DNA of 64,000 nucleotides from Bacteroidota bacterium (lineage in GTDB: Bacteria; Bacteroidota; Bacteroidia; Chitinophagales; Chitinophagaceae), in assembly GCA_016712665.1 (NCBI GenBank), contig JADJQP010000005.1:211085-275084 (forward strand), read 5' to 3'. Position 1 is the stretch's first letter, and every line of letters begins with the position of its first letter. Both the position numbers and the translations under genes were made by a program. The notes below the pieces were generated by a model. The model saw only the letters and a list, made by a program, of their open reading frames with translations, was not told where the DNA came from and made no database searches. Below are positions 1 through 9,107 of this stretch, piece by piece.

Positions 1-660
1 CCCGTCTGCTTCCTTCTTATTTTCAATAAAAAAGCCGGGCAGGAAAAAATCTAGGCTGCCGGAATTTGCCTAAACCCGCCTGAATGCCTCGGCGGCCAGG
101 AAATATATTCGCTTGGGTGAAAAATAAGCTAGCGATTTGCATAGTTCTATCTTGGCGGAAATATTGTACATTATCTATGCGTATACAATGGACCTTTTTT
201 ACTTTTTGCCATGATGCAAAAAGTAACAAAAAAATCAAGGCTGTCGGAATTTGCCTAAAAAATATATTCGTTCGGCTGAAAAAAAATAACTCGCGAGACG
301 CTCAGACAGATTTTTTTTCTGCGCCTCACTTCATTATTTTTTTACGGCAAATACCTAAGGCCGTTGGGCATCCGTGTGAAGATTTTCTTAAGTATACGAT
401 TGGCTATCGTGCTTTGGAAATATTTCTTAAACCAGCTGATAAAAATATTTGGATTTGGGATTACTCGCGAGGCGCTCAGACAGATTTTTTTTTGCGCCTC
501 ACTTCATTATTTCCTGCCCGCCGAGGCATTCAGGCGGGTTTTACAGCAAATACCTAAGGCCGGTGGGCATCAGAAACAAGATTTACCACTGTAGTAATTG
601 CTTGTTATGCAAATTGAAAGATTAATTCATTCGGCTGAAAAATTCAAACGAAGCCTGCCA
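1..660. repeat. Intergenic repeat cluster, no gene
   Basis: No convincing gene is present. The segment starting ACTCGCGAGACGCTCAGACAG occurs at about 288-340 and again at about 462-511, and the segment ending CTAAGGCCG(T/G)TGGGCATC follows each copy. The second copy carries an extra stretch of about 30 bases (about 508-540). That stretch is the near-exact reverse complement of 72-105, a small hairpin element built on CCGCC..GGCGG. GGCTG(C/T)CGGAATTTGCC also recurs at 53 and 239. Reading frames spanning this area are artefacts of the repeats. Confidence 0.7.
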
Positions 661-716
661 TATAAAAAATCATATTAAGCGTAAGGTACTTTTGTGGGTA
701 AACATTTACAGTACAA

Positions 717-1712
717 CTATGCCAACCCATTCATGGCATTATCATCACGCATTTGTTTCTTTATGGATGCGTCTATGTCCAAGGATTCAATGAGTTCGCC
801 GGGCTTGTGTTCGCCCAAGGGAAAGGGATAATCGCTACCACAACAAATTTTTTCATTTCCGATGGTTTGTTGTAGCAAGTGAAAGGCATCCTTATCATGA
901 ACCAGACTATCTACCCAAAATTTTCCTAAATAATTTCGAGGGTTATGCGCATTGTCGATTGCACACAAATCAGGGCGCACTTTAAAGCCATGTTCGACAC
1001 GACCTACCGTTGCAGGAAATGAACCACCGCCATGCGCAAAGGCAATTTTAAGTTTTGGAAACTGCTCCAGTACCCCTCCAAAAATAATACTGCAAATGGC
1101 ACGCGACGTTTCGGCGGGCATACCCACAAGCCATGGAAGCCAATATTTTGTCATATCGCTTTCGCCCATCATATCCCATGGGTGAATAAAAATACTACAA
1201 TTCAATTCTTGCGCAGCTTGCCAAAAAGGAAAGAATTTTTTATCGCTTAAGTTGATTTGATTGATGTTTGAACCTATTTCGATACCCGGCATTTTCAATT
1301 CGGTGACGCATCGTTCCATTTCTTGAATAGCCAAATCAATATCTTGTAAGGGAACGGTACCTAAACCGATAAATTTTGTTGGAAACAAGTCTACGCAACT
1401 CGCAATATGGTCGTTAAAAAAGCGCGAAGTTTCAAGGCCGTGGGTAGGCTTTGCCCAATAATTAAACAGTACAGGAATGGTGGAAAGTACCTGTACATCC
1501 ACAGCAGTATTATCCATATCTATGAGCCGGTCTTTAGGTTCCCAGCAATTACTTTCAATTTCTCTAAAAAATTTATCGCCTTTCATCATACGGGCGCAGC
1601 AAGGTTTATCTGCTATAGGATCGAGATGGATGAATTCGCCATATCCAAATTTTTGAAACCAATTTGGAATTTTTTCCGGCATGATATGGGTATGGATATC
1701 GATTTTTTTCAA
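717..1712 (-). CDS. Amidohydrolase, 2-amino-3-carboxymuconate-6-semialdehyde decarboxylase (ACMSD) type
   Basis: The 331-residue protein is a TIM-barrel amidohydrolase (amidohydrolase 2 family) whose best match is ACMSD, the kynurenine-pathway enzyme that decarboxylates aminocarboxymuconate semialdehyde. Metal ligands are visible: HTH at residues 7-9, FIHPWD near 177, FAHGGG near 228 and GSDYPFP near 294, positions that fit known ACMSDs. The C-terminus (NAMNGLA) stops a few residues before the usual end, so the last helix may be clipped by a frameshift. No other kynurenine genes are nearby. Related decarboxylases such as gamma-resorcylate decarboxylase are the alternative, but the spacing favours ACMSD. 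Confidence 0.85.
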   Translation of the reverse strand: MKKIDIHTHIMPEKIPNWFQKFGYGEFIHLDPIADKPCCARMMKGDKFFREIESNCWEPKDRLIDMDNTAVDVQVLSTIPVLFNYWAKPTHGLETSRFFNDHIASCVDLFPTKFIGLGTVPLQDIDLAIQEMERCVTELKMPGIEIGSNINQINLSDKKFFPFWQAAQELNCSIFIHPWDMMGESDMTKYWLPWLVGMPAETSRAICSIIFGGVLEQFPKLKIAFAHGGGSFPATVGRVEHGFKVRPDLCAIDNAHNPRNYLGKFWVDSLVHDKDAFHLLQQTIGNEKICCGSDYPFPLGEHKPGELIESLDIDASIKKQMRDDNAMNGLA

Positions 1713-1842
1713 AGTATTTTTTTTGATGAATTACAATGATAAATAAAAAAAATGTTGAAGTGAAATATTTCCGAACTCATTTACCCTTCATCTGAAAACC
1801 GACTATGCATGCGGCTCACTGAAATGGCCCCATCAACGGATA

Positions 1843-2274
1843 TTACCCATTCAAATCAAAAAAATCGGCAAGTACCCGGAGCGAAACATCATTGTGAATG
1901 CCCAATTGGCAATTAATATAACTGTAAAACTGTTCATTATTAAAATCATCCAATCCATTTAGCTCTTTATTGTAGCTTTTGAACGCCATATTCCAACTAT
2001 CAAATTGTCGACACTCAATAGGACCTTCCTGAATTTTTACAATATTATCGTGTCGGCAGTCTACCTGAATTTTTTGAAAAATTTCGCTAACTGCCGCTTT
2101 ACTCCCTTCAATAATTTGAAAAAAGTGTTTGTTACAATACACCAGTATTCCTGTAATTCCTTCTACCTTATTGTTTACATTCGAACGTTCTAAAATATCC
2201 TTCACATCTTCGTATCTGAGGTTATCTCGTCCTGTGCTGATATATGTAATATGATACAATTGATCTTCAACCAT
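1843..2274 (-). CDS. Short BLUF-domain blue-light photoreceptor
   Basis: The 143-residue protein is a stand-alone BLUF domain with a short helical tail, the size of PixD/Slr1694-type proteins. BLUF domains bind FAD and sense blue light through a Tyr-Gln hydrogen-bond switch. The key residues are present: Tyr11 (in HITYIS), Asn34-Asn35 before GITG, Gln53 in FFQIIEG, DCRH, and the Trp in SWNMAF. There is no fused output domain such as EAL, so it should act through a protein partner, which cannot be identified from this neighbourhood. It lies between an amidohydrolase and a secreted-protein gene with no sign of an operon. Confidence 0.93.
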   Translation of the reverse strand: MVEDQLYHITYISTGRDNLRYEDVKDILERSNVNNKVEGITGILVYCNKHFFQIIEGSKAAVSEIFQKIQVDCRHDNIVKIQEGPIECRQFDSWNMAFKSYNKELNGLDDFNNEQFYSYINCQLGIHNDVSLRVLADFFDLNG

Positions 2275-2491
2275 TCTGTAAAAGTATTTGAATTTAGTAA
2301 TTTTTTATATTTCAATAAACAATTACTTATAAATAATGATAATGGGAGTCTTTATTTAGGAGCGTTTGAGTGGAAAATTTTGAAGAAATATTTTCATATT
2401 TGAAAATGAATCTACCATCAAACAACTGAAAAAATTTGAAGTTCATTTTAGAAAGATGAAAAAATGCGTAAATTCACACAAAATCTTAGAC

Positions 2492-4543
2492 ATGAAATAT
2501 ATTTTGACCTTTTTTATGGATAGCCATCTATAGCTCTTCTGCTTTTGGACAAGTTAACAGCTTTGCCTTTTCACAGTCGATGGATTCCTATCAAACCATT
2601 AGTGGCACGGTAGTAGATGCACCCAATCAGGACGATGTTTTTCATGCAAACTTACCAATTGGCTTTAATTTTGTTTATAACGGAAGTATCACCAACAAAT
2701 TTGGAGTGTGTACCAATGGTTTTATCGCCATGGACAGTGCGATGCATCCTAGTTTTTGGCAACTCAATGCTAGTTGTGTTAATCAGGTGAATGTTTTGCG
2801 GGCTGATATGATTAACTCTAATGCCGGAGGCTCTTTGGAGTATATTACAGTTGGCACCGCACCTAATAGAGTTTGTATTATACAATGGAAAGATTATAGC
2901 ATGTATGCAAATGCCTTTTGTCACCTAAATGCGCAAATCCGGCTTTATGAAACCAGTAATTGCATCCAATTCTATTACGGAACCAATGAGGTTGCCGGCA
3001 ATATTGGTACAGATTTTTTTGTAGGTCTAACAGGCAATACCGTTGCTGATTTTAATTTACGGGAAACCAATACCAATTGGATAAACAGTTCTGTGTCGCA
3101 AACGTATCCCGGAAACGGCATGCTCTTAAATCCATTGGTGAATCTTCCCTCAGGATTGGTGTTTTCATTTGGCACCTGTCCGCCAGCAGGTATCCAATTT
3201 TCCTACATTTCAGGCATTATATATAATGATGTAAATGGAAATGGCATTCGTGAGGCTGGTGAAATTGGAATGCCCAATGCTTTGATTCATGAATTATCGC
3301 AAAACACATATGCTTCTACTGATAGCTCGGGCAATTATGCTCTATTTTTTATTGATTCTAACTTGACCTATTCCATTACAGCTGTCCCAATGATGTATTG
3401 GAATATTACATCCAGCCCTGCCACCTATACCATTACACCAATCAGTCAAAATACCAACAATATTGATTTTGGTTTGCATCCATCGCCCAATATTCGCGAT
3501 GTAACGATTACTACCCTAGCCGGTAATGTCCCTTGGCCTACTGCCAACGTAAATTTCTATACCACGTTTCATAATAGTGGTACTGTAATTGAACCCGGCG
3601 ATTCCATTTTTTTGGTGAAGGATAGTCATTATAGTTTTAATTTTAGCAATCCTGCTCCTGCCTATATCAGCGGTGACAGCATCATTTGGGTGTATTCTAA
3701 TTTATTGGTAAATGAATTTAGGACGATTACCATGCAACTTCATGCTGATAGTACCATAACTGTTGGCGATACCTTGCATTCGTTTTGGACCATTAAACCG
3801 ATTGCCTCTGATGTGGCCCCGGCAAATAATTATTATGCAAAGCATCAGCCATGCACTGCTGCTTTTGACCCGAATAGCAAAGAGGTCAGTCCTGACGGAA
3901 ATATAAGCAACATGCAGGAACTTTCATACACCCTTCATTTTCAAAACACCGGCAACGCTCCGGCCTTGAATGTTTTTCTTTATGATACCCTAGATACCAA
4001 TTTGGATGGGAGCACTTTTAAAATTTTGGCCAATAGCCATCCCATGACATATACTGTTTCAGGAACCGGAAACCTTAGTTTCACATTTGCTAATATCAAC
4101 TTGCCGGATAGTAATGCCAACGAGCCCGCTAGTCATGGAGCGGTATCCTATAGCATCAAACCAAAACCCGGACTTTCTGCCGGAACTCAAATTTAGAATA
4201 CAGCTTCCATTTTGTTTGATTTCAATGCCCCTATTATTACCAATACCACCGTAAATATCATCATTGAAAATGTGCCCAATGGAATCGGTAATTTCGCAAT
4301 AGAAGATAAAAGTTTACTGATTTATCCAAATCCAGCTGATCAGCAAATTTCAATTAAATCAGACAATAATCTAAAGGAGCCATCGTCATAATAAGTGATA
4401 TAACTGGGAAAACCGTATTAAAGCAAGTTGGTGAAAAGGATACACAAATAGATATCCAAGTTGCCTCCTTACAAAAAGGAATCTACTTCCTTGAAGTTCA
4501 AAACGGCAAAACCAGTACCCGAAAAAGAATGACTAGAAAATAA
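2492..4543 (+). pseudogene. T9SS-secreted surface protein, disrupted
   Basis: This is a large secreted protein with a repeat-rich beta-sandwich region. It contains an SdrD-B-like segment (ISGIIYNDVNGNGIREAGE) and a conserved region ending GTQI-stop-NTASILFDFN, then a T9SS type A sorting domain (LLIYPNPADQQISI ... GIYFLEVQNG). The reading frame is broken three times. The signal peptide starts at 2492 (MKYILTF) and changes frame in a T run near 2507. A TAG stop interrupts the conserved region at 4194-4196. A further shift near 4370 splits the sorting domain. The longest open part is 2580-4196. It may be a decayed gene or a badly sequenced one; the exact function is unknown. Confidence 0.75.
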
Positions 4544-4572
4544 GGACGCTTCTTAGAATTGACTGTAGCTTT

Positions 4573-5372
4573 TTATTTATACCGATTATAGGCTTCTGCT
4601 AATTTAATATCATACTTATTTTTTGCATAACCGGGTCCGTTATAGCCTTTTGCAAAGGCTACCCAGTTTTTATTTCTAAGGGCACTCACCAAATTATTTG
4701 CCTTCAGAAAATTAACAAATGTCATTAGTTGAGCACCTTCGCCGGTGTTTTGGGCATTCACAAAATCTTCAACGGATGTAAAACCACAGGCCTTATAATT
4801 ATTACCCATTATTTGAAATTTCCCGTAGGAGGCAGATGCTAACGCCGCGCTCTTATTAATTTTTATTGCCTGATTTAAACGATCATGCTCAAGTGGACCT
4901 CCCTTATAATGCTTTTTGGTCCAGGATTCGTACAAGATATTTTCGTTGCCAGCCACATGATTTCGAGGATTGATTCCAAGCTTTTTTGAGCTCTTTCCAA
5001 AAGACATGTCCTTCAAATAAAATCATAATTTTCCCATTTGCCAAAAAACCTCTTCTACCAGCGGCTTCAACTTGATTTACAGCTTTAATAGCTGCCACTT
5101 CTACATTTAGAGCTTTGGCTGCGCTTTCTATATCTGATTCAGCCTGCGGATGTACACTTTAGGTTTGGCCTTTTCATAAATGAGCATCCAAGTTTTGGGT
5201 CCCACCACTCCATCTACCACAAGGTTATTTTTGGCTTGAAAATCCATCACAGCGGCTTCACTTATTTTGCCAAAGGAACCATCGACATTCACTTGTGAGT
5301 ATCCAATTTTTGTAACATTTCTTGGAGTTGAGAAACAAATTCCCCTTTTGATTTTAATTTGATTGCATTCAT
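4573..5372 (-). pseudogene. N-acetylmuramidase (DUF3380-type) with peptidoglycan-binding domain, frameshifted
   Basis: Read across frames, the locus starts at 5372 with a peptidoglycan-binding domain (VDGSFGKISEAAVMDFQ ... VDGVVGPKTW). This is followed by an N-acetylmuramidase domain with the family signatures GRRGFLANGK, ILFEGHVFWK, ASASYGKFQIMG and YNGPGYAKN. Such enzymes cleave the glycan backbone of peptidoglycan and are common as phage endolysins. At least three frameshifts interrupt it, near 5290, 5150 and 5010. The largest open pieces are 4573-5016 and 4904-5098. With no other phage genes next to it, it is either a lysin remnant or a cellular lytic enzyme in a poorly sequenced stretch. 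Confidence 0.8.
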
Positions 5373-5419
5373 AGTAATTGGTTTTGATTAAATTTAGAAT
5401 ATAAATATAACCAAATAAA

Positions 5420-6802
5420 TTATAACAAAACTCCTTTTAGAAATAAGGTGGCAAAAGAAAAGTAAATAATTAAACCGGTAACATCCACTAAAGTAGCTAC
5501 AAAGGGCGTAGAGGACGCTGCAGGATCTGCTCCTAATCTTTTTAGTAATAAGGGCAACATCGAGCCCATTAAAGTACCCCACAATACCACCCCTATCAAG
5601 GAAAATCCAACCACAAAAGCTATCAGAAGGTAATGATCGCCAAAAACCGGTGACAGAAAATGCCAGCAAGTAATGACGCTAAAACTGATGATACAAAGGG
5701 TGGCACCCAACATAAGTCCCGAAAAAATTTCTCTGCGCATAATTCGCCACCAATCCTTGATACTAATTTCGTCTAAGGCCATTGCTTGTATAATGAGTGA
5801 AGCTGCCTGTGAACCGCTATTTCCACCACTCGAAATAATTAAAGGGATAAAGGTAGCTAGTATCACCACCTTAGCAATTTCATTTTGAAATTTAGTCATA
5901 GCAGTGATGGTTAACAATTCACCAAAGAAGAGTATGATTAACCAGATAATCCGCTTTTTATACAACTGAAATAAACTCACATCCAAATAGGGTTCATCCA
6001 ATGCCTCCATACCGCCAATCATTTGAATATCTTCGGTAAATTCTTCTTCTGCTACCCATAACACATCATCGATGGTAATAATACCTAGAAGTACATTTTT
6101 GTCATCTACCACAGGCAGCGCCACCCTATTATTCATTTGAAAGACATTCATGGTCTCCTTTTGGTCATCATTGACATTAAGAGAGATGTATCGCCCATCC
6201 ACCAAATCTTCCACTTTGGTTGTTTTAGGGTCAACCAGCAAGAAATCTCTGATACGGACATCGTCAATCAGTTTGCCATTTTCATCGGTAACGTAAATTA
6301 CATCAATGGTTTCTGAGCTTTTTCCGTAATCCCTGATATAAGTCAATACCTGCTCTACGGTCCAATGGAGTTCTACATCAATATAGTCAGGTGTCATCAG
6401 TCGTCCAACACTTTCCTCAGGGTAACCGAGCAATGACAAGGTAATTTTTCGTTCGTCTGGATTCAATTGCTTGATAATCTCTTTTACCACATTGCTATGC
6501 AATTCGCTCAACAAAGCCGTTCGATCATCAGGAGGAAGGTCATTAAGCAATTGCACCAATACATTGGAGGGAAGTAAACGGAGAAGATCTTCCTGAACGC
6601 TTAAATCTAGAATTCTAAAAACAGCCAAAGCGCGTTGAAAATCAAGCTGTTGAAAAAAGCTTAATTTATGCTTCGGGAGTTCGTTGATTAATTCTGCCAC
6701 GTCCGAAATATTCATATCATTGATAAACTCCCGTAACTCTACAGAAGCGTCCAACTCAATGAGTTTTTCCACACGTTCAATAATTGCGTCAATTTCTTCC
6801 AT
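5420..6802 (-). CDS. mgtE: Magnesium transporter MgtE
   Basis: The intact 460-residue protein has the standard MgtE plan: an N-terminal helical domain (about 1-130, including the LLNDLPPDDRTALL stretch), two CBS domains (about 135-255) that sense Mg2+, and five membrane helices from about residue 285 with the conserved GGNSGSQAASLIIQAMAL motif lining the pore. It is an inner-membrane Mg2+ channel/transporter. It is a single gene that reads away from the ribosomal protein operon, and no Mg riboswitch was recognised in its leader. Confidence 0.95.
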   Translation of the reverse strand: MEEIDAIIERVEKLIELDASVELREFINDMNISDVAELINELPKHKLSFFQQLDFQRALAVFRILDLSVQEDLLRLLPSNVLVQLLNDLPPDDRTALLSELHSNVVKEIIKQLNPDERKITLSLLGYPEESVGRLMTPDYIDVELHWTVEQVLTYIRDYGKSSETIDVIYVTDENGKLIDDVRIRDFLLVDPKTTKVEDLVDGRYISLNVNDDQKETMNVFQMNNRVALPVVDDKNVLLGIITIDDVLWVAEEEFTEDIQMIGGMEALDEPYLDVSLFQLYKKRIIWLIILFFGELLTITAMTKFQNEIAKVVILATFIPLIISSGGNSGSQAASLIIQAMALDEISIKDWWRIMRREIFSGLMLGATLCIISFSVITCWHFLSPVFGDHYLLIAFVVGFSLIGVVLWGTLMGSMLPLLLKRLGADPAASSTPFVATLVDVTGLIIYFSFATLFLKGVLL

Positions 6803-6987
6803 TGGATAAGGCTACAATATAAAGTGTAAAAATAGTGGAATATTTTACAAGGCAGCTATGCTTTTCAAATTCCTTCAAAAAGTAATTTAAGGGTACAATA
6901 TCTGCCAAAACATCATGATTATTTCATATTTGAAATTTTTTAATAAAATAACTAAGAAAAATACTTTTTGCAACCAAATAAATTACT

Positions 6988-6995
6988 TACCTTTG
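6988..6995 (+). promoter_or_regulatory. Promoter -7 element for rpmB operon
   Basis: TACCTTTG matches the Bacteroidota -7 consensus TAnnTTTG, 24 bases upstream of the rpmB start codon. Confidence 0.65.
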
Positions 6996-7018
6996 CATTC
7001 CCAAAAAAAACAACAGTC

Positions 7019-7255
7019 ATGGCGCGTATATGTCAAGTTACCGGTAAATCACCTCTTAAAGGAAATAAAGTATCTTTTTCTAACAAAAAAAGTATTCGAC
7101 GCTTTATGCCAAACCTACAAAGTAAGCGATATTTTCTTGCTGAAGAAGACAAATGGATTACATTAAAACTTTCAGCAGATGGAATGCGCACCATCAACAA
7201 AATTGGCTTATACAATATTGTTAAGCAAATGCGTGCCGCCGGCAATAAAATTTAA
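7019..7255 (+). CDS. rpmB: 50S ribosomal protein L28
   Basis: The 78-residue L28 protein of the large ribosomal subunit starts MARICQVTGKSPLKGNKVSFSN. The ATG at 7019 was chosen over upstream in-frame codons because it gives the family N-terminus and follows the promoter. It is the first gene of the rpmB-rpmG-DUF4295 cluster that is typical of Bacteroidota. Confidence 0.96.
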   Translation: MARICQVTGKSPLKGNKVSFSNKKSIRRFMPNLQSKRYFLAEEDKWITLKLSADGMRTINKIGLYNIVKQMRAAGNKI

Positions 7256-7281
7256 TCTGATATTTATATAATACTAATAAA

Positions 7282-7464
7282 ATGGCAAAGAAAGGTAACC
7301 GAGTTCAAGTGATACTAGAATGTACAGAGCATAAAGATTCAAATATGCCTGGTACAAGTCGCTACATAACTACAAAAAACAAAAAAAATACAACGGAGCG
7401 TATTGAATTAAGAAAGTACAACCCGATTCTTAAAAAATACACCACTCACAAAGAAATAAAATAA
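7282..7464 (+). CDS. rpmG: 50S ribosomal protein L33
   Basis: The 60-residue protein has the L33 pattern (MAKKGNRVQVILECTEHK, then YITTKNKKNT and LRKYNP). It lies 26 bases after rpmB and just before the DUF4295 gene. The usual CxxC zinc pair is not present, so this is the zinc-independent form. Confidence 0.95.
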   Translation: MAKKGNRVQVILECTEHKDSNMPGTSRYITTKNKKNTTERIELRKYNPILKKYTTHKEIK

Positions 7465-7470
7465 TAAGTC

Positions 7471-7637
7471 ATGGCAAAAGCAGCTAAAACCGCACAGAAA
7501 AAAGATTTAAAAGCATCAGCAGATGCAAAAAACTGGACCAAAGTGATTCGTGCAATTCGAAGCCCTAAGTCTGGAGCGTATACTTTTAAAGAAAATATTG
7601 TACATAAAGATAAAGTAAACGATTTCTTGAAAAATAG
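7471..7637 (+). CDS. DUF4295 family small basic protein, frameshift at last codon
   Basis: This is a small basic protein of the DUF4295 family, which in Bacteroidota follows L33 and is probably ribosome-associated. It shows the conserved core KVIRAIRSPKSGAYTFKEN and KVNDFLK. The family ends right after DFLKK. Here the A run at 7630-7634 is one base short, so the reading frame slips past the proper TAG at 7635 and picks up about 25 meaningless residues ending at 7713. The true gene ends at about 7637. Confidence 0.85.
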
Positions 7638-7660
7638 AATTGTTTTCAAAAGAATTGAAG

Positions 7661-7688
7661 CCATCTGTTTTGCAGGTGGTTTTTTTTA
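7661..7688 (+). terminator. Intrinsic terminator of the rpmB-rpmG-DUF4295 operon
   Basis: CCATCTG-TTTTG-CAGGTGG forms a 7-bp stem with one G-U pair, followed directly by eight or more T residues. Confidence 0.8.
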
Positions 7689-7689
7689 T

Positions 7690-8135
7690 TATAGAACGTT
7701 TCCAACGTTTTGAACGTTCGAAAAGTTAGTTTGAAGCAATTTCATGCCATAACAGGTATCTTGGAACTTTTCCAAAGTATTGAACTTTGGAAAAGTTGAT
7801 TCAACCCAATTTCCTGCGATAACAGGCTACTAAGAACGTTTCCAAACTTTGGAAAAGTTAGTTCGGACAAATTTCCTGCAATAACAGGCTACTAAGAACG
7901 TTTCCAAAGTTTTGAACTTTAGAAAAGCTGATTAAGATAAATTTTATCCAGTACTTGGTTTCTTAGAACGTTTTGAACGTTCGAAAAGTTAGTTTGAAGC
8001 AATTTCCTGCCATAACAGGCATCTTGGAACTTTGCCAAAGTATTGAACTTTAGAAAAGCTGATTAAGACAAATTTTATCCAGTACTTGGCTTCTTAGAAC
8101 TTTTTGAACTTTGGCAACGTTGGTTCTGACAAATT
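7690..8135. repeat. Seven degenerate tandem palindromic repeats
   Basis: Seven units of about 60-73 bp begin near 7693, 7761, 7831, 7893, 7963, 8024 and 8094. Each has a palindromic head of the type GAACTTTTCCAAAG ... CTTTGGAAAAGTT (sometimes GAACGTT ... AACGTTC) and a spacer such as ATTTCCTGCNATAACAGGC that holds its own small inverted repeat. The units vary too much, and have no constant repeat/unique spacer pattern, to be a CRISPR. No gene is present between the L33 operon terminator and folP. Confidence 0.75.
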
Positions 8136-8219
8136 TCCTTCCCTAACAAGTTTTGCTGCAGCATCATAAAGCTTTTCAAAATTTTGAAACCTATCAACCG
8201 ATTCTAATTTCAAATGTTC

Positions 8220-8227
8220 TACTTTTG
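8220..8227 (+). promoter_or_regulatory. Promoter -7 element of folP
   Basis: TACTTTTG fits TAnnTTTG and lies only five bases before the folP ATG, which predicts a transcript that starts at or next to the start codon. Confidence 0.55.
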
Positions 8228-8231
8228 ACCG

Positions 8232-9080
8232 ATGCAGCATTCGTTTGGTCTGAATTGCAAGGGAAGATTATTGAATCTCTCCAAGCCTATTGTAATGGGT
8301 ATACTAAATTGTACCCCCGATTCCTTTTATGACGGCAACCTTCATCATTCAGAAACTAAAATCCTTTTACATGTTGAAAAAATGCTACAACAAGGAGCTA
8401 CCATCATCGATATTGGCGGTATGAGCTCAAAACCGGGTGCCATGGAAATCAGCGAAGCCGAAGAATTACAGCGTGTTATACCCTTCATCGAAAAAATTAG
8501 GGGATATTTCCCTGATGCGTATTTATCCATAGACACCTTTCGGGCTAAAGTTGCTGAACAAGCCATATTAGCCGGTGCTGACATAATCAATGATATCAGT
8601 GCCGGCGCATGGGAACCTGAAATTCTAGATGTAGCTGCGCGCTACAGGGCGCCCTATATTGCCATGCATATTCAAGGAAGACCTGCAAATATGCAACAAA
8701 ATCCTACTTATCAAAATGTGGTGACAGAAGTGTACGATTACTTTATCAACCATATAAAGACATATACCGAGAAGGGAATCCACGATATCATCATCGATCC
8801 GGGATTTGGTTTTGGTAAAACTACCGAACACAATTACCAATTGCTGGCTAATATAAGCACCCTAGGCAATTTATCAAAGCCTGTATTGGTAGGACTTTCC
8901 AGAAAATCTATGATTTGCAAGCCCCTAGGCATTCACCCATCAGAGGCGCTGAATGGAAGCACCGCCTTGCATATGATTGCTTTGCAGCAAGGAGCCTCTA
9001 TCCTTCGTGTTCATGATGTAAAGGAGGCCGTGGAATGCTTAAAATTATTTGAAATATTTTCAATTTCAAACCCATCCTAA
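8232..9080 (+). CDS. folP: Dihydropteroate synthase
   Basis: The intact 282-residue enzyme joins 7,8-dihydropterin pyrophosphate and p-aminobenzoate in folate synthesis. Motifs in order are MGILNCTPDSFYDGN (about 22-36), IIDIGGMSSKPGA, LSIDTFRAKV, IINDISAG, MHIQGRPANMQ, IDPGFGFGKT, VLVGLSRKS and a C-terminal RVHDV. The start at 8232 gives the usual short N-terminus before MGILN. It is the sulfonamide target; no resistance-type insertion was noted. Confidence 0.96.
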   Translation: MQHSFGLNCKGRLLNLSKPIVMGILNCTPDSFYDGNLHHSETKILLHVEKMLQQGATIIDIGGMSSKPGAMEISEAEELQRVIPFIEKIRGYFPDAYLSIDTFRAKVAEQAILAGADIINDISAGAWEPEILDVAARYRAPYIAMHIQGRPANMQQNPTYQNVVTEVYDYFINHIKTYTEKGIHDIIIDPGFGFGKTTEHNYQLLANISTLGNLSKPVLVGLSRKSMICKPLGIHPSEALNGSTALHMIALQQGASILRVHDVKEAVECLKLFEIFSISNPS

Positions 9081-9107
9081 TTTCAAATTCTTTATTTTGC
9101 AAACCGA

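Noticed and set aside
84..594. Plus-strand reading frames of 76-157 codons at the left end
   Set aside because: They span repeated intergenic segments and show no known domain.
7690..8135. CRISPR array
   Set aside because: The units are variable and palindromic, with no constant repeat and unique spacers, and no cas genes are present.
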